A DNA stretch of 11,558 nucleotides from Legionellales bacterium (GTDB lineage: Bacteria > Pseudomonadota > Gammaproteobacteria > Eutrophobiales > Eutrophobiaceae), in contig PBJS01000003.1 of NCBI GenBank assembly GCA_002721165.1, forward strand, positions 70,843-82,400, given 5' to 3'. The position numbers were made by a program, and so were the translations under genes. Positions 1 through 6,449 of this stretch are shown one piece after another. Positions within the stretch are counted from its first letter, which is position 1. Each line of letters begins with the position of its first letter. The notes beneath the pieces were generated by a model, which was not told the origin of the DNA, made no database searches, and was given only the letters and a program-made list of their open reading frames with translations.

Positions 1-638
1 GTTACATACTTCTCATCCGGTCTTTTCAGTAATCCATAAAGCTCACAAGATGCGACTTTTTCTATCACCTCTATTAATTCTTCAATCCATATAAAGTCAC
101 GCATTTTTACGCAGGCTGTAATACAAGAGCGTTGGTTATGTGCCCCATAATCGGAAATATTTTTCGAACAAGGGCATAATGAGGTGACAGGTACTTCTAC
201 TTTGACCAACACTTTAGATTTTTGATTTTCAATTTTTCCGATAAATGATACAACATAGTCCATTAGGCTGTTTACACCTGACACAGGAGCTGCTTTATTC
301 ATGAAATAAGGGAATGTCATTTCAATATTTCCAGATTCTGCATTAAGTAATTCTGTCATTTCTTCAATCATATTCTTAAATGATTTAACAGTAATTTCAT
401 ACTCATGATTATTAAGAATCTCAACAAACCGAGACATGTGTGTGCCTTTATATTTTTCAGGTAAGTTCACATACATGTTGAAGTTAGCCACTGTATGTTG
501 CTCTCGACCAGAGCGATCTTTGACAACAATAGGGTGTTTAATATCTTTAATCCCTACCTTGTCAATAGGGATTTTCCTGGTGTCTTCGCTACTCTGTATA
601 TCAGGTATAGTAGTAATAATGGGCGCTGCTCTATTCAT
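1..638 (-). CDS. folE2: GTP cyclohydrolase FolE2 (type IB), 3' end cut by window edge
   Basis: Converts GTP to 7,8-dihydroneopterin triphosphate, the first step of folate synthesis and also of queuosine precursor synthesis; cytoplasmic. The reading frame starts with ATG at 636-638 and stays open for 212 codons to the left edge. The family is roughly 260 residues, so about the last 50 are missing. Family signatures visible: GIKDIKHP near 29-36, GEQHTVANFNMYVNLP at 45-60, KGTHMSRFVEILN at 64-76, LCPCSK at 154-159 followed by GAHNQRS, and LLKRPDEKYV at 203-212. C155, H167 and E209 match, by an offset of 8, the metal ligands I recall for the Neisseria enzyme (C147, H159, E201). FolE2 is the metal-flexible alternative to zinc-dependent FolE. 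It lies 34 bp after ispA on the same strand, so probably in the xseB-ispA transcript. Its Shine-Dalgarno site is weak (AAAG-type purines only). The start fits the usual family N-terminus. Confidence 0.95.
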   Translation of the reverse strand, partial: MNRAAPIITTIPDIQSSEDTRKIPIDKVGIKDIKHPIVVKDRSGREQHTVANFNMYVNLPEKYKGTHMSRFVEILNNHEYEITVKSFKNMIEEMTELLNAESGNIEMTFPYFMNKAAPVSGVNSLMDYVVSFIGKIENQKSKVLVKVEVPVTSLCPCSKNISDYGAHNQRSCITACVKMRDFIWIEELIEVIEKVASCELYGLLKRPDEKYV

Positions 639-672
639 TTTTTTAAGTTTCTTTGGTTTTATATGGTCTAAA

Positions 673-1566
673 TTATTTACTTCGTTTGATAATATAATCG
701 GCTATTTGTCTGAGCATCTTAGCTTTTTTATCGAATACATCAAGACATTTTATTGCTTTAAGGTGGAGTTTATCAGCCATTTTTTTTGCTCCATCAAGTC
801 CGAGCAAATTTGGATAGGTTGGTTTATTTAGTGCTATATCGGATCCCTGAGGTTTTCCTAGTACGGCGGTATCACTCTCAATATCCAATATGTCATCTTT
901 GATTTGAAATGCAATACCAATATATTTGGCATAATTTGAAATACTTGTAAATAGTTCAGAACTTATGTCTTTAGCAGACAAAGCCCCTATTTCTGCGCTA
1001 GCTTTGATTAGGGCTCCAGTTTTATGACTATGCATATTTTCAAGTTCATCAATGTTTAGTTCTAAGCCAACAGATGCTAGATCAATAGCCTGCCCACCGG
1101 CCATACCACTTGAGCCACTCGCTAAACTGAGCGTTTCAATCATCTTCAACCGCTGCGAATCATTTGTTTCAATTTTTGGATCCATCGCCAGTATCTGAAA
1201 AGCCAGTGCTTGTAGAGCATCACCAGCTAATATTGCTGTCGCTTCATCAAATACTTTGTGACAAGTTGGTCTGCCACGTCGTAAATCATCATCATCCATT
1301 GATGGTAAATCATCATGAATCAATGAATAAGCATGCATGATCTCAACAGCACAAGCTGGCCCGTTTAATTTACCTAATTCAACACCAAATGCTTCACCAG
1401 TAGCGTATAATAAAATTGGCCTGATTCGTTTTCCCTCAGCTAGAACTGAATAACGCATTGCTTCATGTAATTTTTTTGGCTCTGAACTGCTCTCAGGTAG
1501 CCAGTAATTAAGAGCAGTTTCGACAGATTTTTGATAAATCTGTAGTTGTTCTAAAAAATTTACCAT
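673..1566 (-). CDS. ispA: Farnesyl diphosphate synthase (short-chain polyprenyl synthetase)
   Basis: Condenses isopentenyl diphosphate with dimethylallyl and geranyl diphosphate to make C15 farnesyl diphosphate, the precursor of undecaprenyl carrier lipid and quinone tails. At 297 aa it is full length. Seen: GKRIRP at 45-50; the first aspartate-rich motif with D85, D86 and D91 in the DDxxxxD spacing typical of bacterial (type II) farnesyl synthases; RRGRPTCHK at 96-104; GGQAIDL near 157-163; and the second aspartate-rich motif QIKDD at 221-225. Y80, five residues before the first motif, is the usual aromatic plug that stops elongation near C15; geranyl or geranylgeranyl products cannot be excluded from sequence alone. 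Its ATG follows the xseB stop directly (TGAATG) and it has little ribosome-binding sequence of its own, which suggests translational coupling. Order xseB-ispA is common in proteobacteria; the dxs gene that often follows is not here. Confidence 0.95.
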   Translation of the reverse strand: MVNFLEQLQIYQKSVETALNYWLPESSSEPKKLHEAMRYSVLAEGKRIRPILLYATGEAFGVELGKLNGPACAVEIMHAYSLIHDDLPSMDDDDLRRGRPTCHKVFDEATAILAGDALQALAFQILAMDPKIETNDSQRLKMIETLSLASGSSGMAGGQAIDLASVGLELNIDELENMHSHKTGALIKASAEIGALSAKDISSELFTSISNYAKYIGIAFQIKDDILDIESDTAVLGKPQGSDIALNKPTYPNLLGLDGAKKMADKLHLKAIKCLDVFDKKAKMLRQIADYIIKRSK

Positions 1567-1806
1567 TCAATCGTTATTACTTGAGTCGAAGTTTTTAAGA
1601 CTACTGTTATTATTTTTTTCTAATAATATTTTTACTTTTTGCTCAGCTTCACTTAAAGCTTGTTGACAATTCTTTGTCAGTAGCATGCCACGTTCAAAAC
1701 ATTTTAAAGATTCTTCTAGCGACAAATCCCCCTCTTCAATCTTATTTACAAGATCTTCTAATTCAGCAAATGTCTTTTCAAAATTAATATTACTTTTTTT
1801 TGGCAT
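1567..1806 (-). CDS. xseB: Exodeoxyribonuclease VII small subunit
   Basis: Small subunit of exonuclease VII, which binds the XseA catalytic subunit and degrades single-stranded DNA in repair; cytoplasmic. The 79-aa protein is of normal family length. It carries the conserved helical hairpin FEKTFAELEDLVNKIEEG at 9-26, then LSLEESLKCFERG at 28-40 and the closing helix QALSEAEQKVKILL at 48-61. The tail after about residue 63 is a poorly conserved Asn/Ser-rich stretch. The ATG at 1804-1806 has an AGG seven bases upstream, and a promoter-like pair sits 34-62 bases upstream of it, so this is probably the first gene of the xseB-ispA-folE2 transcript. xseA is not in the window. Confidence 0.93.
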   Translation of the reverse strand: MPKKSNINFEKTFAELEDLVNKIEEGDLSLEESLKCFERGMLLTKNCQQALSEAEQKVKILLEKNNNSSLKNFDSSNND

Positions 1807-1839
1807 ATTTGAACCTGCTTCAAGGACTTATTCACGTCT

Positions 1840-1868
1840 AATCTATATCCTTTATATTTTTTTATCAA
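1840..1868 (-). promoter_or_regulatory. Predicted sigma70 promoter for xseB-ispA-folE2
   Basis: Read on the minus strand, TTGATA (1863-1868, 5 of 6 to consensus) and TAGATT (1840-1845, 4 of 6) are separated by exactly 17 bp. Transcription would begin near 1833 and give a leader of about 26 nt that contains the AGG before xseB. A 6-bp inverted repeat ATCAAT/ATTGAT (1864-1869 and 1877-1882) covers the -35 element; it may be chance in AT-rich DNA. Prediction from pattern only. Confidence 0.42.
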
Positions 1869-1950
1869 TTTACTAGATTGATCAATACAAGCCATAAATG
1901 TAGCTTTTTTGAGTTTGACAGATTTGAGGGCATTGATTACCATCCACCAC

Positions 1951-1965
1951 TTAGACATAGTCTAA
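1951..1965. promoter_or_regulatory. Operator-like inverted repeat at the rubrerythrin promoter
   Basis: TTAGAC-ATA-GTCTAA is a perfect 6-bp inverted repeat with a 3-bp centre. It covers the predicted -35 hexamer of the rubrerythrin promoter, where a bound repressor would block RNA polymerase. Read as 7-1-7, it agrees at 10 of 14 positions with the PerR box consensus as I recall it (TTATAATNATTATAA). A PerR/Fur-type regulator is a guess; no regulator gene is present in the window, and short repeats arise by chance in AT-rich DNA. Confidence 0.35.
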
Positions 1966-1980
1966 ATAGAACTATATAAT
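1952..1980 (+). promoter_or_regulatory. Predicted sigma70 promoter for rubrerythrin
   Basis: TAGACA (1952-1957, 5 of 6 to the -35 consensus) and a perfect TATAAT (1975-1980) are separated by exactly 17 bp. Transcription would start near 1987, giving a leader of about 27 nt with a strong AGGAG (2002-2006) seven bases before the ATG. This is the best promoter match in the window, and it predicts high expression of the rubrerythrin gene. Confidence 0.65.
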
Positions 1981-2013
1981 ATAAAGATAATATCACCATT
2001 TAGGAGAAGCGGA

Positions 2014-2430
2014 ATGGAATTAAAAGGCTCAAAAACAGAGGAAAACCTCAAAGCTGCATTTGCTGGAGAATCTCAGGCTAATCGCCGGTATCTCTATTTT
2101 GCTCAAAAGGCAGATGTTGAAGGCTACAATGATGTTTCAGCCGTTTTTCGCTCAACTGCAGAAGGCGAAACTGGGCATGCACACGGACATTTAGAGTATC
2201 TCGAATCCGTTGGAGATCCAGCAACTGGGGAACCTATTGGTTCTACAGATCTCAATCTCAAAGCGGCCATTGCTGGAGAGACGCATGAGTACACAGATAT
2301 GTATCCCGGTATGGCAAAATCAGCGCGCGATGAAGGTTTTGATGAAATAGCAGATTGGTTTGAGACGCTGGCTAAAGCTGAGCGGTCTCATGCAAATCGT
2401 TTTCAAAAAGCATTAGATAACTTGTCATAA
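2014..2430 (+). CDS. Rubrerythrin-family diiron protein lacking the rubredoxin domain
   Basis: Non-haem diiron protein of the ferritin-like four-helix-bundle superfamily; relatives reduce hydrogen peroxide to water in the cytoplasm. The 138-aa protein has the expected ligand set spread over four helices: E19 (in GESQANRRYL), E52 and H55 (ExxH), E89 and E92 (GETHE), and E123 and H126 (ExxH). Classical rubrerythrin is about 190 aa and ends in a rubredoxin domain with two CxxC motifs. Here the protein stops after the diiron bundle and contains no cysteine at all, so it cannot hold a rubredoxin iron and needs an external electron donor. The start is well supported by AGGAG at 2002-2006. A strong promoter precedes it and an intrinsic terminator follows, so it can be expressed as a single-gene message. 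The next two genes on the same strand (Fe-S protein and DUF3501) are probably functional partners. Confidence 0.93.
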   Translation: MELKGSKTEENLKAAFAGESQANRRYLYFAQKADVEGYNDVSAVFRSTAEGETGHAHGHLEYLESVGDPATGEPIGSTDLNLKAAIAGETHEYTDMYPGMAKSARDEGFDEIADWFETLAKAERSHANRFQKALDNLS

Positions 2431-2441
2431 AAGACTTTACG

Positions 2442-2483
2442 AAAATAGTTGAGTCAGTAATGTCTGGCTCGACTATTTTTTTT
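2442..2483 (+). terminator. Intrinsic terminator after rubrerythrin
   Basis: A 16-bp stem (2442-2457 with 2464-2479, including two G-U wobble pairs) closes a 6-nt loop (2458-2463). The 3' arm runs into a tract of eight T residues (2476-2483). It starts 11 bases after the rubrerythrin stop codon. It should end most rubrerythrin transcripts, so the downstream Fe-S and DUF3501 genes would be read at a lower level by read-through or from a promoter not recognised here. Confidence 0.88.
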
Positions 2484-2497
2484 GGTAAATAAATGTC

Positions 2498-3832
2498 ATG
2501 AATGACAAATCACGAGAAGGCGGTGTTGAGGCACCAACACGGCATCCTATAAATTGGAAAACAGGCGATTTTAATGACGAAGCTTCATTATTTGGTGAAT
2601 TAGAACGCGTTTTTGATATTTGTCATGGTTGTCGCCGTTGCGTTAGTCTTTGCAATGCATTTCCTACATTATTTGATTTAATTGATGAGTCAGAAACCTT
2701 TGAGATTGATGGTGTTAAAAAGGAAAATTACTGGGATGTAGTCGAGCACTGTTATCTTTGCGATCTATGTTATATGGCTAAATGCCCCTATGTTCCTCCG
2801 CATGAGTGGAATGTTGACTTTCCACATCTTATGTTACGTGCAAAAGCACAAAATTTTAAAAAAGGTAATGTTGGTATACGCGATAAAGTCTTAACATCAA
2901 CTGATGCAGTAGGTTCTTTTGTAGGAATTCCTGTTATAGCGCAAACAGTCAATATTACTAATAAAAGTAAACCAATCCGTAAGATAATGGAAAAAACTAT
3001 CGGCATACATTCAGAAGCCGTGTTACCAAAATTTTATAGCAAATCTTTAAGAAAAAGATTTAAGAAAATAAAGAAAAATAATGCGTTAGAAAAAACTGCA
3101 TATAAAGACAAAGTTGCTATATTTGTTACTTGTTATGGAAACCGAAATGAGCCAGATGTTATTGAAGATTTAATAGCAATACTTAAACATAATAAGATAG
3201 AGACTAAATTAGTTAAGCAAGAAAAATGTTGCGGTATGCCAAAAATGGAATTAGGCGATCTTGAGTCAGTAGAAAGCTTAAAAAACTTTAATATTCCTCA
3301 GTTAATGGAGTTGGTTGAGGATAATTATAATATTATTGCTCCAATTCCATCATGTGTATTGATGTTTAAAAAAGAGCTTCCTCTATTATTTCCAGATGAT
3401 GAAAGTGTACAAAAAGTGAAGAATGCTTTTTATGATCCTTTCGAATTTTTAATGTCTTTAAAAAAAGATGGTAATCTAAATACAAAATTTATAAAGTCGC
3501 TCGGAGAGGTAGCATACCATGCTCCATGTCACCAGCGTGTTCAGAATATTGGACCAAAAACAAAAGATATTCTTGAACTTATTCCTAATACAAACATCAC
3601 ACTTATTGAAAGATGTTCCGGGCATAACGGTACCTATGCGGTAAAAAGTGAATATCACGAAATATCAATGAAGATCTGTAAACCAGTGATTAGCAAAATT
3701 GAGACAAGTAATGTCGATCACTATATCAGTGATTGTCCAATGGCAGGTCATCAAATTGATAATGGAGTGCAAAATATTGAAGTTAGATCAGAAAGTCCTT
3801 TTACGTTATTGAGAGAGGCATATGGTATTTAA
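2498..3832 (+). CDS. Two-[4Fe-4S], CCG-domain iron-sulfur protein (GlpC/HdrD-related)
   Basis: Putative electron-transfer protein of the COG0247 type (related to GlpC and heterodisulfide reductase subunit D); the substrate is unknown. Two N-terminal ferredoxin-type motifs should each bind a [4Fe-4S] cluster: C42, C45, C48, C52 and C85, C88, C91, C96. Two C-terminal cysteine-rich domains follow: the first has C212, the pair C244-C245 followed by G, and C286; the second has C344-H345, C373 and C413. In the second, the usual CCG reads CSG (C373-S374-G375), so its cluster or active site may differ. As I recall, homologues share this. No transmembrane segment or signal peptide is evident, so it is likely cytoplasmic or peripherally bound. 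The ATG at 2498 fits the family start (REGGVEAPTRHP follows) but lacks a clear Shine-Dalgarno site. It lies 67 bp after rubrerythrin, beyond a terminator, and 3 nt before DUF3501. 444 aa, apparently intact. Confidence 0.88.
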   Translation: MNDKSREGGVEAPTRHPINWKTGDFNDEASLFGELERVFDICHGCRRCVSLCNAFPTLFDLIDESETFEIDGVKKENYWDVVEHCYLCDLCYMAKCPYVPPHEWNVDFPHLMLRAKAQNFKKGNVGIRDKVLTSTDAVGSFVGIPVIAQTVNITNKSKPIRKIMEKTIGIHSEAVLPKFYSKSLRKRFKKIKKNNALEKTAYKDKVAIFVTCYGNRNEPDVIEDLIAILKHNKIETKLVKQEKCCGMPKMELGDLESVESLKNFNIPQLMELVEDNYNIIAPIPSCVLMFKKELPLLFPDDESVQKVKNAFYDPFEFLMSLKKDGNLNTKFIKSLGEVAYHAPCHQRVQNIGPKTKDILELIPNTNITLIERCSGHNGTYAVKSEYHEISMKICKPVISKIETSNVDHYISDCPMAGHQIDNGVQNIEVRSESPFTLLREAYGI

Positions 3833-3835
3833 TTT

Positions 3836-4420
3836 ATGAAAAAATTAACTCGAGAAGATTTATTATCACTAGAAAAATATTCTGAAGTGCGTAACGACTT
3901 CCGTTCGAAAGTTATCAAACATAAAAAGAATCGGCGTTTACCAATCGGTCCGAATGCTACCTTATATTTTGAAGATAATTTGATTATGCATTATCAAATT
4001 CAAGAAATGTTACGCGCCGAAAGAATTTTTGAAGCAAACGCTATTAATGATGAATTAGCTGTTTATAATGAACTGATTCCTGATGGTAATAATTGGAAAG
4101 CAACCTTTATGATTGAATTCGCCGATGAAGGTGAACGTCGGCTAGCTTTGTCAAAAATGTTTGGTATTGAAGATAAAGTTTGGTTAAAAATTGATGGTTT
4201 TAACGAAATTTACCCATTTTCCGATGAAGATCTTGAGCGTGAAAATGAAAATAAAACATCAGCAGTACACTTCTTAAGATTTCAGTTGAATCATGAAATG
4301 GTCGGCGCCCTAAAACTAGGAAGTCAATTGTCAGCAGGTATCAGTCATGGAGCCTATCAGCATACTGTTAACCCCATACCAGATAATATCCGTGAATCAC
4401 TTATTTCAGATCTAGATTAA
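3836..4420 (+). CDS. DUF3501 family protein of unknown function
   Basis: Recognised as DUF3501 (PF12007 as I recall) from its conserved blocks: LTREDLLSLEKY at 4-15, GPNATLYFED at 38-47, QEMLRAERIFEA at 56-67, LIPDGNNWKATFMIEF at 80-95, ERRLALSKMFGIEDKVWL at 100-117 and DEDLERENENKTSAVHFLRF at 130-149. The biochemical role is unknown. The 194-aa sequence has no cysteine, no signal peptide and no membrane segment, so it is a soluble cytoplasmic protein that cannot hold an Fe-S cluster through cysteines. The conserved acidic and His residues (including H145 in the HFLRF block) leave other cofactors possible. It starts 3 nt after the stop of the Fe-S gene, which indicates one transcript and probably coupled translation. 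Its repeated association with rubrerythrin and CCG-domain Fe-S genes in proteobacteria (from memory) points to a redox or peroxide-response role as regulator, scaffold or enzyme; this is inference. Confidence 0.88.
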   Translation: MKKLTREDLLSLEKYSEVRNDFRSKVIKHKKNRRLPIGPNATLYFEDNLIMHYQIQEMLRAERIFEANAINDELAVYNELIPDGNNWKATFMIEFADEGERRLALSKMFGIEDKVWLKIDGFNEIYPFSDEDLERENENKTSAVHFLRFQLNHEMVGALKLGSQLSAGISHGAYQHTVNPIPDNIRESLISDLD

Positions 4421-4498
4421 TCATCATACACTATTAGATATTTTATCTGTCTTGTCTTATTCTATGTAGCTTAAACATTCGCTAGAGAGATAAATCAC

Positions 4499-6388
4499 TT
4501 GTCAGCAAAATATGATGCTTCTGATATTGAGGTATTAACAGGCCTGGAACCTGTTCGTAAGCGACCAGGCATGTATACAGATACTTCAAGACCAAATCAT
4601 TTAGTTCAAGAGGTATTAGATAATAGTGTTGACGAAGCAATCTCAGGGCATGCATCAAAAATTGAAGTTATATTACACAAAGATAACTCAGTAACAGTCA
4701 TTGATAATGGTCGTGGTATGCCGGTTGATAAACATCCCGGGGAAAAATTACCCGGAGTGGAAGTAATATTAACGCGATTACATGCTGGGAGTAAATTTTC
4801 AAATAAAAATTATAAATTTTCTGGTGGATTACACGGTGTCGGTGTTTCAATTGTAAATGCTTTATCGAAGAAATTAGAAGTTTCAATTAAGCGTGATGGA
4901 AAAGAATTTCAAATGTCTTTCAAAAACGGAGAAAAAAAATCAGCGCTAAAAAATATTGCTAAAGTAGGTATTAAAAATACAGGCACGAAGATTCATTTTT
5001 GGCCTGATGAAAAATATTTTGATTCGACAAAATTTTCATTAAGTAAGCTCAAGCACTTAATGAGAGCAAAGTCAGTTTTATGCCCAGGTTTACTTATTCG
5101 TTTTAACAACGAGTTAAAAAAAGAAAAAGATGAGTGGTGTTATCAAGACGGTATTAAGACTTATCTTGCTGAGCAACTAAATAGTTTTGAGCTTTTACCA
5201 AAAGAACCATTTTTGGGATCAATGCAGGGCGAACATGAAGCTGTTGATTGGGCTGTACATTGGTTATTAGAACCAAATGAATTAATTACTGAGAGTTATG
5301 TAAATTTAGTCCCAACAACACAGGGTGGCACTCATGTAGTGGGCATGCGTCAAGGATTGTTGGAGGCAATTCGCGATTTTTGTGAATCAAGAAATTTGTT
5401 ACCAAGAGGAATAAAATTAATCTCTGAAGATATTTGTGAAAATTGCTGTTATCTTTTATCCGTAAAAATGGATAACCCTCAATTCTCAGGACAAACAAAA
5501 GAGAGGCTGTCATCGCGTGAATGTACTGTTTTTGTATCAGGAGTTGTTAAAGACGCATTAATTCAATGGCTCCATCAACATGTTGAGATGGGAGAGCGCC
5601 TTGCTGAATTAGTAATCAATACTGCTCAGAAACGTCTTAAATCAAACAAGAAAATTATCCGCAAAAAGGTTAGCGGCGGACCTGCATTACCCGGGAAATT
5701 AGCTGATTGCTCAACTCAAGATATCAGTGTATCCGAATTGTTTTTAGTTGAAGGCGATTCTGCAGGAGGTTCTGCAAAACAAGCGCGCGATAGGGATTTT
5801 CAGGCAGTTATGCCACTAAGAGGTAAAATCTTAAACACCTGGGAGATAGAATCTGGGGAAGTACTTTCATCAAAGGAAGTCCATGATATTGCAGTTGCTA
5901 TCGGCGTGGATCCTGGCTCAAAAAATATATCGAGTCTAAGGTATGGGAAAATATGTATTTTAGCTGACGCGGATTCAGATGGAGCACACATTGCCACACT
6001 TCTTTGCGCCTTATTTTTGAAGCATTTCAGTATATTGGTGGAAAGTGGTCACATTTTTATTGCAATGCCGCCCCTATTTAGAATTGATGTGGCGAAGGAA
6101 ATTTTTTATGCGCTAGATGAATCAGAGAAACAGGGAATTTTAGATCAAATAAAAGCCGAGAAAAAAACGGGCACTATAACCGTACAGCGTTTTAAGGGGC
6201 TAGGGGAGATGAATCCTATACAATTACGTGAAACTACAATGGATCCATCGACCAGACGATTGGTTCAATTAACACTAAATAACGAAAAGAAAGCAATCAA
6301 GATTATGGATATGTTGCTAGCCAAGAAACGATCTACAGACAGAAAGAAATGGCTTGAGATAAATGGCGATAAAGCAATATTTATTTAA
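4499..6388 (+). CDS. parE: DNA topoisomerase IV subunit B (ParE)
   Basis: ATPase subunit of topoisomerase IV, which with ParC unlinks daughter chromosomes and relaxes supercoils. Seen in order: the GHKL ATPase site with N42 in EVLDNSVDEA, D69 in DNGRGMP and the lid GGLHGVGVS at 109-117; the transducer with the QTK loop lysine (K334 in GQTKERL); the Toprim domain with E418 in EGDSAGG and D490, D492, D494; and QRFKGLGEMNP at 563-573. The length of 629 aa without the GyrB-type insertion, together with PLRGKILNTWE at 439-449, makes it ParE and not GyrB. The start is TTG: it matches the family N-terminus (family starts just before YxAxxIEVL), no in-frame ATG lies nearby, and a purine-rich AGAGAGA (4484-4490) precedes it. 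It begins 78 bp after the DUF3501 gene, with no terminator between, and parC follows after 61 bp. Confidence 0.97.
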   Translation: MSAKYDASDIEVLTGLEPVRKRPGMYTDTSRPNHLVQEVLDNSVDEAISGHASKIEVILHKDNSVTVIDNGRGMPVDKHPGEKLPGVEVILTRLHAGSKFSNKNYKFSGGLHGVGVSIVNALSKKLEVSIKRDGKEFQMSFKNGEKKSALKNIAKVGIKNTGTKIHFWPDEKYFDSTKFSLSKLKHLMRAKSVLCPGLLIRFNNELKKEKDEWCYQDGIKTYLAEQLNSFELLPKEPFLGSMQGEHEAVDWAVHWLLEPNELITESYVNLVPTTQGGTHVVGMRQGLLEAIRDFCESRNLLPRGIKLISEDICENCCYLLSVKMDNPQFSGQTKERLSSRECTVFVSGVVKDALIQWLHQHVEMGERLAELVINTAQKRLKSNKKIIRKKVSGGPALPGKLADCSTQDISVSELFLVEGDSAGGSAKQARDRDFQAVMPLRGKILNTWEIESGEVLSSKEVHDIAVAIGVDPGSKNISSLRYGKICILADADSDGAHIATLLCALFLKHFSILVESGHIFIAMPPLFRIDVAKEIFYALDESEKQGILDQIKAEKKTGTITVQRFKGLGEMNPIQLRETTMDPSTRRLVQLTLNNEKKAIKIMDMLLAKKRSTDRKKWLEINGDKAIFI

Positions 6389-6449
6389 ATATATTGATTA
6401 AATACAATACTTTATTTCTTATATTTAATCTATTTTATAGGAAATTACT

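Noticed and set aside
436..831. 131-codon plus-strand open frame with hydrophobic stretches
   Set aside because: It lies antisense across the ispA 3' end and the folE2 5' end, both strongly supported. The hydrophobicity comes from reading AT-rich coding DNA on the opposite strand.
4436..4448. Inverted repeat AGATA-TTT-TATCT between the DUF3501 gene and parE, considered as a terminator
   Set aside because: The stem is only 5 AT-rich base pairs with no T tract behind it, so it is too weak to act as a terminator.
6394..6425. Possible promoter before parC (TTGATT and TATATT)
   Set aside because: The spacing is 20 bp and the spacer is extremely AT-rich, so such pairs are expected by chance; co-transcription with parE is simpler.
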